Source of the DNA: Trinickia symbiotica
GTDB taxonomy: Bacteria > Pseudomonadota > Gammaproteobacteria > Burkholderiales > Burkholderiaceae
Direction: 5' to 3'
NCBI RefSeq assembly: GCF_002934455.1
Contig: NZ_PTIR01000023.1
Span: 36,681-100,680, forward strand
Length of the DNA: 64,000 nt
Shown here: positions 45,171 to 55,200 of the stretch, in pieces
How positions within the stretch are numbered: position 1 is the first letter of the stretch
Layout: every line of letters begins with the position of its first letter
The notes under the pieces: generated by a model
Database searches by the model: none
What the model was told of the DNA's origin: nothing
Seen by the model: the letters and a program-made list of their open reading frames with translations, nothing else
Made by a program: the position numbers and the translations under genes

Positions 45171-45739
45171 ATGAAGTCGGTCAAAATCGACTTGGGTTTC
45201 GGTGACGAAGCATTTCTTTCCGACCGGGCAATCTCGGGGATACCGGCGGCGAAGCATCAGCGAGACGCCGAGGAATTCTTGCGACGCTGGCCACAGACAC
45301 GTTCGCTCCACCAAGCGCGTGGGTACCTCCAGCAACTGGGACTCCATGTGACGTACAAGCCGCCCGGCGTGAATCCGAGTGATACGGTCGCCTTGCTTCG
45401 ATGGGCCGTGAAAAGCGGCAGGATCATGGTCGCAATCGAGCGCGCTACGGCCCGTTCGGGAGGCCGCGTTGGGGCGATTCAGCCGACGTTCCGACGTGCC
45501 CCAATCGAGCCTTCCCGCCAATCATTTGCTGAGATGGCGGAGAGCCGAACTCATGTGTCCGCGACGCTGGACGATGCGGTTTCTACTCGCACGCTACACT
45601 CTTGGCTGAGTGCTTTGAGCAGTATGAGCGTGATCTCGACCTGTGCCATGCGCTCGCGAGTCCTATGGGGGGCGCTCGAGGCTTGGCGCTGTGCAAACAG
45701 CAGGCTTTCATGAACTACCAGCAATGCAGGGGATATTGA
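45171..45739 (+). pseudogene. effector-like gene with a cysteine-rich C-terminus, frameshifted
   Basis: A strong GGAGGAG precedes ATG 45171. Frame A reads KSVKIDLGFGDEAFLSDRAI, then PPGVNPSDTVALLRWAVKSG to about 45580. The sensible continuation is in another frame: SHATLLAECFEQYERDLDLC, then ALCKQQAFMNYQQCRGY, stopping at 45737-45739. The stop overlaps the next gene's ATG (TGATG), so the second frame is the genuine end. A 1-nt loss between about 45560 and 45600 explains it. Regularly spaced Cys pairs characterise the C-terminus. I cannot name the family; context suggests a toxin or effector with the next gene as partner. Confidence 0.55.
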
Positions 45740-46017
45740 TGGCGACGCACCCGCCTTACTCGGTCGTATTGACATACGACGACGATCAACAAAAATTCAA
45801 TGTCCAGACAGTCGATCCAGCAAAGCTAGCACCGTTATTGGCCGGCCGGCTCGAAATGCCGATCCTGCTTGACGAGTTCAACTATCGGATTGACGATGAG
45901 TTTGCTCGACGGCTTGGCGTTGCAATGCTGAATCTGATCGCCTTGGGAAAGCCTGAACTGAAGCAGTACATAAGCGTCACACCAGGGCCGATTCCTCGAC
46001 CGGGAGACGATGTCTAG
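45739..46017 (+). CDS. hypothetical protein (92 aa), coupled to the preceding gene
   Basis: A small acidic protein: HPPYSVVLTYDDDQQKFNVQ, then LEMPILLDEFNYRIDDEFAR and LGKPELKQYISVTPGPIPRP. Its ATG overlaps the stop of the upstream gene (TGATG). Size, acidity and coupling resemble an immunity protein for the upstream gene product, but I recognise no family. It ends 87 bp before the convergent M50 gene. Confidence 0.55.
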   Translation: MATHPPYSVVLTYDDDQQKFNVQTVDPAKLAPLLAGRLEMPILLDEFNYRIDDEFARRLGVAMLNLIALGKPELKQYISVTPGPIPRPGDDV

Positions 46018-46103
46018 CCAAGTCGAATCGCCGCTTTATCCAGGCCCGTCGCTGCCATCTCTCCCACCAGGCAGCCACACCGGCGCGCGCAAACACCGCA
46101 GCG

Positions 46104-48215
46104 CTATGCGCCGCTCTCACGCTGGAAAACAGAGACGAGCCGCTTGAGCGCGCGCCAAGCGAAGCTTTGCCGCGCGCCGCCGATGGTCGCCGTGCCGACG
46201 ATTTCGCGCGGCCATGCTTCGTTCGCCGGACAATCGCCGATCCGCACCCGGTAGAGTGCCGCGAGCGGCACGAGCTGGTGCGTGCCGGGCTGGTTCTGTA
46301 CGGGCAGCGGGCCACCGTAGACGCTGGCGAGCGACGGCTCGTCGAGCGTGGCGACGTTGACGCGATCGACGGCGGTCACGCGGCACCGCACCGCGCCGAG
46401 CTCGGGCAGCGATGCGACGAAGCTCACGCGATCACCCGTCACCACGCGCGCCGCATCGTCTTCGCCGACGAACGCCTCACCCTTCACGCCCATCGGCCCG
46501 ACGACGTCGAACACGCGCTCGCCGCGCGGCAGCCAAGTGCCGGGGGCCAACGCATCGTCCGTTTGCACGACGCCGTCGAACGGCGCGCGCAGCGTCAGTT
46601 GCGCGGCTTGCGCTCTCAGGCCGGCCACCGTTTCGCGCGCCGCGTCCCAGCGACGCCGCAGCGCCACGCCTTGTTCGAGCAGACGATCGTCGAACGACTG
46701 TTGCTGGACCTGCCAACGCAACAGCGCTTCGTCGGCCTGCGCCGCTCGCAGGCGATGCGTAAGATCGGGCGATGCCAACACGGCCAGCACATCGCCCGCA
46801 TGCACGCGCTGGCCGTCGTGCGCAAGCGGCGCGTCGCCCGTCACGTAAGCGGCCTCGGGCGCATAGAGCCCCTGTGCGCGCAACGGCCCCAGTACGGCCG
46901 GCGCGCCGACGCCGCCGTGCCACGGCAGCAGGATGAGGGCCAGCAGTACCGCCGCGAAGATCGAACTGCGCCGCGTCTGCCGGCACCAACGCAGCGCCGC
47001 TCGACGACGCCAGCAAGCGCTGATTTCGCGCACGATCGGCCGCACGATGAACCATCCGAATTCGACGCAAAACAGCATCATCCCCAGCGCCTTGAAAAAG
47101 GCGTGGTAGACGATGAGCGCAATCGAAAAAAACACGACGAGCCGATAGAGCCATGTCGAGAACGAGAATGCGATCAGGAAGCGCCGGCGCCGCGGCGCGC
47201 ACGGCTCGGGCTGTGGATCGTCGAACCCGAACAGGCGCTCGCGCATCCACCAGCGGCCGAACGCGAACGCGCGATCGTGCAGGTTCGGCATGTCGAGCCA
47301 ATCGGACAGCAGGAAGTAGCCGTCGAAGCGCATGAACGGGCTCGCATTGATCGTCAACGTGCCGATCCATGTCGTCGTCGCGAGCAAAAAGGCCCCAGCG
47401 CGCACCGGGCCGTCGGGCAACACGCTCCAAGCCAACGTCGCGAACGCGGCGAGCGTGAGCTCGGTCAGCATGCCGGCCGCCCCGATGCGCAATCGCTCGG
47501 CGCGCCCCGGCACCTTCCACGCTTCCGTCGTATCGGTGTAAAGCACCGGCACCATCACGAGCAGCGCGATGCCCATCGTCGGCACGCGGCAGCCGTATCG
47601 ATGCGCCGTGAACGCATGCCCGAACTCGTGCAGCACCTTCGCGCAGCCAAGGGCCACGCCGATCGCGATCAGCCCGCGCAAATCGGCATAGCCGTGGAAC
47701 GTATGAATGAACTCGTCCCAGCGGCGCGAGACGAGCACGAGCCCCGTTAGGGCGACGAGCGCGACGCCAGCCCAAAACGGGGGACGGTAAGCGACTTCGG
47801 CATAGCGCGCGAAGCGCTTGAGAAACGGCATCGGCCGCCAGAGCGGCACCCGGATCATCAAATAGTGCTTGAGCAGCCACATGGCGTGCGAAAGATTGCC
47901 CGCCGCGGCGGCACTCGCAAGCCGCCCGGTGTCGGTGGCGCTCATCGCCACGAGCAAATGCTGCTGATGCAGCATCCGCACGAGCGATTCAAAGTCGTCC
48001 ATCGTCAAATGCAGCGTCGTCTCTGCGTTCACCGATGCGACGATCGCCTCAGCATCGTCGAGCGGCCAGCGCGCGAGCATCTCGAAGGCGGGCCAGCCGA
48101 TCTGGAAGAAACGGTTTCCCGCCGGATCGTGAAGCATCCAGGTAGGCGCGCCCTCCGGCGTCGCGGGGCCGGGTGTCAGCGTCAGTTCTTGGCGAAGGGG
48201 CGGCAGGCGAGACAT
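46104..48215 (-). CDS. M50 (site-2-like) protease fused to an HlyD-type adaptor
   Basis: This protein of about 703 aa has three parts. The N-terminus (1-90) resembles a PqqD-like small domain. A membrane section of about nine hydrophobic segments carries the metalloprotease motif HEFGH (196-200 in CAKVLHEFGHAFTAHRYG) and the second M50-type site in ASPFMRFDGYFLLSDWLD. After residue 470 is a periplasmic HlyD/biotinyl-lipoyl-type domain with a coiled-coil hairpin (LRAPFDGVVQTDDALAPGTW). It should sit in the inner membrane and reach into the periplasm. It closes the adhesin/TolC/HlyD operon. ATG 48215 is preferred over 48278, which overlaps the upstream gene. Confidence 0.85.
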   Translation of the reverse strand: MSRLPPLRQELTLTPGPATPEGAPTWMLHDPAGNRFFQIGWPAFEMLARWPLDDAEAIVASVNAETTLHLTMDDFESLVRMLHQQHLLVAMSATDTGRLASAAAAGNLSHAMWLLKHYLMIRVPLWRPMPFLKRFARYAEVAYRPPFWAGVALVALTGLVLVSRRWDEFIHTFHGYADLRGLIAIGVALGCAKVLHEFGHAFTAHRYGCRVPTMGIALLVMVPVLYTDTTEAWKVPGRAERLRIGAAGMLTELTLAAFATLAWSVLPDGPVRAGAFLLATTTWIGTLTINASPFMRFDGYFLLSDWLDMPNLHDRAFAFGRWWMRERLFGFDDPQPEPCAPRRRRFLIAFSFSTWLYRLVVFFSIALIVYHAFFKALGMMLFCVEFGWFIVRPIVREISACWRRRAALRWCRQTRRSSIFAAVLLALILLPWHGGVGAPAVLGPLRAQGLYAPEAAYVTGDAPLAHDGQRVHAGDVLAVLASPDLTHRLRAAQADEALLRWQVQQQSFDDRLLEQGVALRRRWDAARETVAGLRAQAAQLTLRAPFDGVVQTDDALAPGTWLPRGERVFDVVGPMGVKGEAFVGEDDAARVVTGDRVSFVASLPELGAVRCRVTAVDRVNVATLDEPSLASVYGGPLPVQNQPGTHQLVPLAALYRVRIGDCPANEAWPREIVGTATIGGARQSFAWRALKRLVSVFQRESGA

Positions 48216-48262
48216 CGACGCGCTACGTGAGATGAAGGCAGGAACCGTGCATGGCGCATGGC

Positions 48263-49732
48263 CTACCAGCCGAGCCACTGCCGCGCCGTGGCGAGCGGGC
48301 GGCGCAGCAAATAATAAGCGAGCGGCACCCAGTGTCCGTGAATGCGTGCGGTGCCCATCACGCCGAGCGACGGCTTGACGCTACCGACGAATGTCGCCTT
48401 TACCCGGTAGGCGACGACGCCATCGGGCGTCGGCTCCGCACGATAGGCCACGGTATCGATGCGCGCATCGTACGCGGCGAGCGGCGAACTCTTCGGATAG
48501 AGCGTCACGGTGGCGCCGGGCACGACGTCGACGTTGTCGGCGACGGGTACGTACGCCGTCAGCTCGACGTGGGCCGGATCGGCCAGCAGCATGACCTTCT
48601 CGCCGATGGAGACGGCCTTACCGTTCCAATCGTTCGGATCGGAGAACACGGCCACCCCCGCGCGCGGCGCGTTCACGCGCACACGTGCCAGCTCGCGCGC
48701 CGTGTAGTCGAGCTCGACCGCGCTTTGCTCGAGCTTGCCTTTGCGCAACGCCATGTCGAGCCGGTCCTTGTCGTCCGTGACGGCAAGCTGCGCGGTTTGG
48801 CGATATTCCTCCTGCGCCGTGGCGTAGTTCTTGTCGGCTAGCGCATAGCGCGAGGCAAGCGTCGTCGAATCGAGTGCGAAGAGCGGCGTGCCCGCTTCGA
48901 CGCGCTGATTCGGCTGCGCGAAGAGACGATCGATGACCCCGTCGAGCGGCGCGCGCACGACGAACGGATCCTTCGGTGTGACTTCGGCCGGTGCGAGTAC
49001 CGTCAACGGCACGGGCACGACGAGCGCCACCGCGATGGCGGCAATGACGCGGCGCCGATGCTTGCCCGCACGCAACGCGAGCTTGCCGCGCTCGATCCAC
49101 GACGCCCGCGGCGAAAACGCCGCCAACGCATGCGACCAGACGCGCGCGAGCTCGCCGAGCAGCGCTTCTTCGACGTGCGTCCATTGCGCTTCGCGCGCAA
49201 AGATGACACCGCCCAGCGAGCGGCCGGTGCGGTCGGCGAGGGGCACCCACAAGGCATGCGTCGGCCACCAGGCGGCCCAATCGGCGGCAAGCGGTTCGGG
49301 CAGGCTGTCCGCTGTAAAGGCGTATGGTCTCGTGTGGGCGGCAGGATCGAGGGGTTCCGTCGGTACGGCTCTCGCCGCTGCCGTGTTCGCGGTCGTTGCG
49401 GTGCCCGCGATGTCGCCCCGCTGCGCTGGCGCCGACGACGTAGCGGCCCCGGCCTGCACGAAGCGCCCTTCGAGCACGCGGCATACTTCGCTGAGCCACT
49501 GCACGTATGGCGCCCCCGGATCACTCCGCGGCAGCCCGGAGACGGCCGCGACCGCGCCGGGCACGGGAGCCGGCGCGCGCCACCATGCCGCCTGACGGTA
49601 CGGCACGAGCGAGAGCGTTTCGTTGACGATGACGAAGCCGAGCGTCTCCTCGCTCGAAGCTTCTCTCGCGCGCGCGGACAATTGCCATAGGAGCGCGAGG
49701 GCGCTCGCTTCGACGTGCAGCGGGGCGTTCAT
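48263..49732 (-). CDS. HlyD-family periplasmic adaptor with an N-terminal GAF-like region
   Basis: This 489-aa protein has a cytoplasmic N-terminal part of about 220 aa (ALALLWQLSARAREASSEET, then WVPLADRTGRSLGGVIFARE) that looks GAF-like. One membrane helix follows (RRVIAAIAVALVVPVPLTVL). The periplasmic adaptor then has lipoyl half-motifs DPFVVRAPLDGVIDRLFAQP and RVNAPRAGVAVFSDPNDW, plus a barrel domain. HlyD proteins bridge an inner-membrane component and TolC. It starts 7 bp after the previous gene. Confidence 0.85.
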   Translation of the reverse strand: MNAPLHVEASALALLWQLSARAREASSEETLGFVIVNETLSLVPYRQAAWWRAPAPVPGAVAAVSGLPRSDPGAPYVQWLSEVCRVLEGRFVQAGAATSSAPAQRGDIAGTATTANTAAARAVPTEPLDPAAHTRPYAFTADSLPEPLAADWAAWWPTHALWVPLADRTGRSLGGVIFAREAQWTHVEEALLGELARVWSHALAAFSPRASWIERGKLALRAGKHRRRVIAAIAVALVVPVPLTVLAPAEVTPKDPFVVRAPLDGVIDRLFAQPNQRVEAGTPLFALDSTTLASRYALADKNYATAQEEYRQTAQLAVTDDKDRLDMALRKGKLEQSAVELDYTARELARVRVNAPRAGVAVFSDPNDWNGKAVSIGEKVMLLADPAHVELTAYVPVADNVDVVPGATVTLYPKSSPLAAYDARIDTVAYRAEPTPDGVVAYRVKATFVGSVKPSLGVMGTARIHGHWVPLAYYLLRRPLATARQWLGW

Positions 49733-49739
49733 GATGCGC

Positions 49740-50624
49740 CTAGCGGCCGGCGTCGGCGAACTTCGCCCAGCCGCTCATGCCGGGCAAGAGCTCGGGCGTG
49801 CGGCCGGAGAGCGCCGCCGTCACGTCGACGGTCTGCGTCACCGGATCGACACGCGCGCCGATGCGCGCAACGGTGGCCGGATAGGCCCGGCCGACCTCGT
49901 CGATATTGACCGTCAGCGGATGGCCGGGCTTGAGCCACGAGAGCCACTTCGACGGCACGATCATCTTGAGTTCGAGGTGGCTCGTATCGACGATCGTCAA
50001 CAGCGGCTTGCCGGGCTCGGCGAACTGCTGGGCCGATGCGCTGCGTTTGACGACGCGGCCGTCGAACGGCGCAGCGATACCGCACTTGCGCACCGTCGCC
50101 TGCATGTAGGCGACTTCCGCCGCACTGGCTTTCGCCTTGGCGTCCGCTTCGTCCACTTCAATCTGGCCGATCGAATGCAACTGGGCCAGACGATCGTTGA
50201 CGCGCTTCAGTTGCACGGCGGCTTCGGCTTCGGCCTGCGCCTTGTGCAATTGCGCCGCGTAGAGCGAGCAATCGAGCGAAACGAGCATCTGCCCTGTATG
50301 GAATGCGTCGCCGTCGCGCAGCGGCATCGACGCGATCTTCGCGCTGATTTCGCTCGATAGGTCGACCTGGTCGCGCGCGACGAGTTGAATGCGGATGCGG
50401 CCGTCGTCGTCTGGCCGCCCTGCAGAAGAAACGGCCGCTAGCGCCGGTGCGCCCGACGATAGCGACGATACCGGCGCAGGGGGCATCGCACGCTGCGCCG
50501 TTGCCGTTGCGGTTGCGGCCGATTGGACTTGAGGCCCCGCGGCTTGCGCAGTCATGGCCGAACAGCAGAAGACCACGCCCATCAGGGCCGCACTGCGCTG
50601 CCCTGCCCTGCACCATCGATTCAT
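49740..50624 (-). CDS. HlyD/RND-type periplasmic adaptor (second)
   Basis: This 294-aa protein has an N-terminal signal (ALMGVVFCCSAMTAQA) rather than a retained anchor. The adaptor core comprises VDLSSEISAKIASMPLRDGD, a helical hairpin (LYAAQLHKAQAEAEAAVQLK) and KCGIAAPFDGRVVKRSASA. The beta-barrel follows (LKMIVPSKWLSWLKPGHPLT). Its ATG (50624) overlaps the TolC-gene stop as ATGA. Two adaptors plus the fused one give three HlyD-type components in one operon. Confidence 0.87.
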   Translation of the reverse strand: MNRWCRAGQRSAALMGVVFCCSAMTAQAAGPQVQSAATATATAQRAMPPAPVSSLSSGAPALAAVSSAGRPDDDGRIRIQLVARDQVDLSSEISAKIASMPLRDGDAFHTGQMLVSLDCSLYAAQLHKAQAEAEAAVQLKRVNDRLAQLHSIGQIEVDEADAKAKASAAEVAYMQATVRKCGIAAPFDGRVVKRSASAQQFAEPGKPLLTIVDTSHLELKMIVPSKWLSWLKPGHPLTVNIDEVGRAYPATVARIGARVDPVTQTVDVTAALSGRTPELLPGMSGWAKFADAGR

Positions 50625-52240
50625 TGCGTCTTTACTCCGTCCGAGCGGCCGAAGGCGGCCCACCGCGTTTGCTCCTTATCGATCGACTGCTCGATCGATT
50701 TCAAATCGCCCTTGCCTGCGTCGACCGACACCGGATCGAGCCCAAGGGTCGCCAGCATCTGGCCGTAGGCGCTTTCGAGTTCGCCATAGCTTTGATAGAG
50801 GCGAAGCGCCGAGATCATGGCGGAAGTGGCCGCCCGAATCTCTTCGAGCTTGCCTTGCGCGTTGGCCACCGTGGCGTTGTGCGTGTGCTCCAGGATCTGG
50901 CCGTCGACGTCGTTGATCTGCTTGCACAGATCGAACTGCCGCTGCTTCGCGCTGAGCTCGGTGCGCGCGACGTGAACTTGCGTCAGCACCGCCATCGATA
51001 GCGCGAGCTGCTGCGCATGCGAGACTTCCAGCTGAGCGCGGGCCATGCCGCGGATATTCTTGGCGTTGAGCACGTTCAGCAAATTCCAGCTTACGTTGAT
51101 GCCGGCCGCACGCCACGCGTGATAGGCGAGAAAGCTGTTGCTGTCGTAGTGCGTACCCAACTGGAATTCGATGCCGGGCAACAGCTTGGCCATCGCCTTA
51201 TGCGTCTCGTTGATGCTGATGCGCTCGTCGTAGCTCGCTTCGACGAGCTCGGGGCGACGCTCGAGCGCCGTCTCTTCCATACGCTCCATCGGCATATCGA
51301 AAGTCGGCACCGAGAAGCCCTCGGGCGGTGCGAGCGTGATGTCGGTGCCGGGCGCGACGTTCATCAGCGAGGCAAGCCGCGGTTTCGCTTCGTCGAGCTG
51401 ATCGCGCACGGCCTCGAGCTGACGCATGATGTCGAGCAGGGCGTGCTGATAGCCGAGCGTATCGAGCGGCGAACGCAGCCCTTCGGATTGCGATCGACGC
51501 GATTCGTCGAGCGCTTGCTTGGCCTGCGCCAGCAGCGGGCCGATGCGCGTCTCGAGACGCTGTGCCCCTACCGCTTCCCAATATGCCTCGCGCACTTGCT
51601 GCATCATCAGCTGCACGACCTTGCGGCGGCGCTGCTCGACGACGAGCACGCGATCGGCCTGCTCTTTGGCCTCGTAGTAGCTAACGCCGAAGTCGAGCAA
51701 ATTCCACGAGAAGGCAAGGTCAGCCGTGCGGTCGTTCTGATCGGTCGAGTACGACGGCTCCAACGACACTTGGTGCGTCCGCAGCGAGATGGATTCGGAA
51801 GCGAGCGGGTGATCGCGATACGTATAGCCGGCCGCGGCGGTCAAGCGCGGCAGCATGTCGAAGTTGGCCACATCCAGTTGCTTTTGCGCGAGCGCCTCTT
51901 CCATCATCTTCAGGCGATGATCGAGGTTGTAGCGGATCGCGCGTGCCATCGCCTCTTCGAGCGTGACAGGGCCGGCAATGGGCGGCTGGTCCGCGAACAT
52001 CGCCGTGCGCGTCGTCTGTGCGCTTTGCGCACGCTCGGCATCGGTAAACGGCGTCGGCTTGATCGCGCACCCCGACAGCCACAGCAAGGCGACGGACGCG
52101 GCGATCAACGAGGGGCGCAAGGCTCGCTTTGAACGCGCCTCGCGCGCGTTGGGGGTAGCGGGTGCGGCGGGTGCGGTGGGTGCAGCGGATGCAAAGGCGG
52201 GCGAAGGCATCGCTTCGGCAACTGACGGTTGGAGTCTCAT
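50621..52240 (-). CDS. TolC-family outer-membrane lipoprotein
   Basis: This 539-aa protein has a long Ala/Pro-rich head and a lipobox (LLWLSGCAIKPTP), then two TolC repeats of paired helices. Typical segments are ARAIRYNLDHRLKMMEEALA, FDMLPRLTAAAGYTYRD, LAFSWNLLDFGVSYYEAKEQ and VSWNLLNVLNAKNIRGMARA. It forms a trimeric exit duct. ATG 52240 is preferred to an in-frame TTG at 52249. It begins 23 bp after the adhesin gene and overlaps the second adaptor gene, so it is probably dedicated to this operon. Confidence 0.9.
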   Translation of the reverse strand: MRLQPSVAEAMPSPAFASAAPTAPAAPATPNAREARSKRALRPSLIAASVALLWLSGCAIKPTPFTDAERAQSAQTTRTAMFADQPPIAGPVTLEEAMARAIRYNLDHRLKMMEEALAQKQLDVANFDMLPRLTAAAGYTYRDHPLASESISLRTHQVSLEPSYSTDQNDRTADLAFSWNLLDFGVSYYEAKEQADRVLVVEQRRRKVVQLMMQQVREAYWEAVGAQRLETRIGPLLAQAKQALDESRRSQSEGLRSPLDTLGYQHALLDIMRQLEAVRDQLDEAKPRLASLMNVAPGTDITLAPPEGFSVPTFDMPMERMEETALERRPELVEASYDERISINETHKAMAKLLPGIEFQLGTHYDSNSFLAYHAWRAAGINVSWNLLNVLNAKNIRGMARAQLEVSHAQQLALSMAVLTQVHVARTELSAKQRQFDLCKQINDVDGQILEHTHNATVANAQGKLEEIRAATSAMISALRLYQSYGELESAYGQMLATLGLDPVSVDAGKGDLKSIEQSIDKEQTRWAAFGRSDGVKTQ

Positions 52241-52263
52241 TGGTCTCAAGGGATGACGTTAAC

Positions 52264-55200
52264 TCATACGCGACGCGCGGCCTCACTGGGACGCGACACG
52301 TGCAATGCCGCGCGCGCCTGCGCGAATTGTTGGTCGAGTGAAGGTTTGCCCATGGGGCGCGCCGCATTGGCGACAGTACGCGTCGTCTCGGTCAGCGCGG
52401 CGTGGCCGGGTGCCTTCGAATGGGATACATGGCGCTGGTGGTGGTGCGAACCGCCATGCTTGTCATGCGGCGCGAGCACGATTTCTCGGCGGGTTTCATG
52501 GCCCGACGCATCGCGCGTCTCGATCACAATGCGCACGTTTTCCACGCCCGGCGGCAGCTTGCCGCGTAATACCCCGTTCGCCGCGTCGAAATGGATCCAT
52601 CCCGGCAGCGATCGACCGTCAGCGAGTTGGACAGTGATGTCGGAGCCGCCGCGCATCGCTTCCGACGGCGGCAGCAGCGTTGCGACGCTGATCGAGAACG
52701 GGTCGTTCGGCGCCATGTCGAACGAGACGCTGGGCAGCGGACTGGGGGGCGAACCGGCGGGCGCGACTGCGAGCGCGGCGTCGAAGCCGGCCATGTTGAA
52801 ACGCGGCACCGTCGTGCCGGATAGCGAATATGTCCCGGCCGGCGCGTTCGGGTCGGCGAACGTCATCGTCCGCACGAGCGGCACGGCGCCGATCGGCAGC
52901 GGCCGATCGAACTCGTCGAGCACGGCCGGCGGCGACGTCGCATCCGAGCCGGCGAACGACGGCGTCGTTGTTGCCGGCGAGTCGATCTTGGTTGCGGGCG
53001 GCGGCAAGATCGGCGGGAACTGCAGCTGGTTGACGATCGTTACGTTACCGCCGACGGTCGAGCTTGGCGTTTGATGGGTGCTCGTCACCGTCACGTTGCG
53101 CGTTTGCGCGTCGCTGGCCGCCCCGTTGCCGTCCGTCACCGTGAAACTGACGACGCGAGTGGCGGTATTGGGCGTAACCGCCATGTCGGTGTAGGTAATC
53201 GACGCGAGCGCCGCTTGCCATTGCGCGAGCGTGGCCGTGCCGCCGGCCGACGTCAGCGTCATCACCCCCGTCGTCGCGTCGTAGCTAGCAGCGATGTTGC
53301 CCATCGTCGCGCCGTCGTTCTTGAATTCGAGCACGTCTTCGCCCGAATGGAAGCCGCCCGTGATCGAGACGGTGGCCGACCTCAGCGTCGCGCTGCTGGC
53401 ATCGGAGAGCGTGAGATGAGGCGAGACGGCGATCGGCGTCGAGGTCGTGCCATCGGCTGCCACGAAGGAAGCCGAACCCGAATCCGTGACGACGTGCGGC
53501 TTGTCGAGCACGGCAACCGTGTCGATTGCCGCAGCGCTCGTCTTGGTGCCGTCGCTCGTCGCGAAAGAGATCGTGCGATTGCCGAAATGCGTGCCGCTGC
53601 TCGAGAGCGTAACGGCGCTAAGGGCGTTCGCCCACTGTGCATCGGTGGCCGTGCTGCCGGCCGAGGTCAGCGTGAGCACGCCCGTCGCCGCGTTGTACGA
53701 GCCGACGATGTTGCCGAACGTCGCGGCGTTGCCGTTCGTGAACGCCAACACATCTTCGCCGCGGTGGAAATTGCCCGTGATGGAGACGGTCGCCGACGCT
53801 TGCGTCCCGTTGTCTCGATCGCTGATCGCAATCCCGCTGTCGATCGTCACACCGGGCGCGCCGGCGACATAGTTCGTCGTTCCGCCCGTCGTCGTGACGA
53901 TCGGCGTTTGATCGGTGTCGGTGACCGTCACCGTGCGCGTCGCACTGTTGCTCGTGACGGCAACGGCATCGGTCGCCGTGAAGCTCATCGTGCGCGTCGC
54001 ACTGTTCGGCGTGACGGCCGTATCGGTATAGGTGACGGCGTCGAGCGCCGCCTGCCACTGCGCGAGCGTGGCCGACGCACCCGAAGAAGTCAGCGTCAGC
54101 ACGCCCGTGGCCGCGTTGTACGACGCGGCGATGTTGCCGAATGTCGCCGCGCTCGTGTTCGTGAATCCCAGTATGTCTTCGCCGCTATGGAAGTTTTGCG
54201 TGATCGCCACGGTAGCCGAGGCGAATGTGGGCGCTTCGCCGTCCGTTACCGTCAATCCAGAATCGATCGTCACGGGCGTCGGTGCCACGTTGTCCCCGGC
54301 GACGAACGCCGCGGAGCCCGAGTCCGTCGTGATCGTCGGCGGCCCGAGTACGTCCACCGTGTCGGTCGCTGCCGCACTCGTCTTCGTGCCGTCGTTCGTC
54401 ATGAACGAGATCGTGCGGTTGCCCGAGGTCGCACTCGAACCCGCCAAGAACGTCACCGCGCTCAACGCGTTGGACCACTGTCCGTCGCTGGCGGTCGCAC
54501 CTGACGACGTCAGCGTCAGCACGCCTGTCCTCGAGTTATACGAGCCGACGATATTGCCGAACGTCGCCGAGCTCGTGTTGACGAACGTCAGTGTGTCGCC
54601 GCTGTGGAAGCCGGATGTGATCGACACCGTCCCCGACGATTGCGTGGTGTTGTCGAGATCGCTGACGGTGACGCCGCCGTCGATCGTCGCAGCCGACGTG
54701 CCGCCGACATAATTCGTCGTCCCGCCCGTAGTCGTGACGATCGGCGTTTGATCGGTGTCGGCGACCGTCACCGTGCGCGTCGCCGTATTGCTGATGACGG
54801 CACTGGTATCGACCGCGGCGAAGCTGATCGTGCGCGTCGCATTGTTCGGCGTGACGGCCGTATCGGTGTAGGTGACGGCATCGAGCGCCGCCTGCCACTG
54901 AGCAAGCGTCGCCGAGGCGCCCGATGAAGTCAGCGTCAGCACGCCCGTGGCCGCGTTGTACGACGCGGAGATGTTGCCGAACGTCGCCGCGCTCGTGTTC
55001 GTGAATCCCAGTATGTCTTCGCCGCTATGGAAGTTTTGCGTGATCGCGACGGTAGCCGAGGCCAAGGTGGGGGATTCGCCGTCCGTTATCGTCAATCCCG
55101 AATCGATCGTCACGGGCGTCGATGCCACGTTGTCCCCGGCGACGAACGCTGCAGAGCCCGAGTCGGTGGTAATCGTCGGCGGCCCGAGCACCGTCACCGT

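Noticed and set aside
44994..45521. 175-codon minus-strand frame
   Set aside because: Shadow of the plus-strand gene at 45171, which has a strong Shine-Dalgarno and a coupled downstream gene.
53071..54504. 477-codon plus-strand frame opposite the adhesin gene
   Set aside because: Arg-rich antisense shadow of the repeat domains; the minus frame is open for 1553 codons with domain structure.
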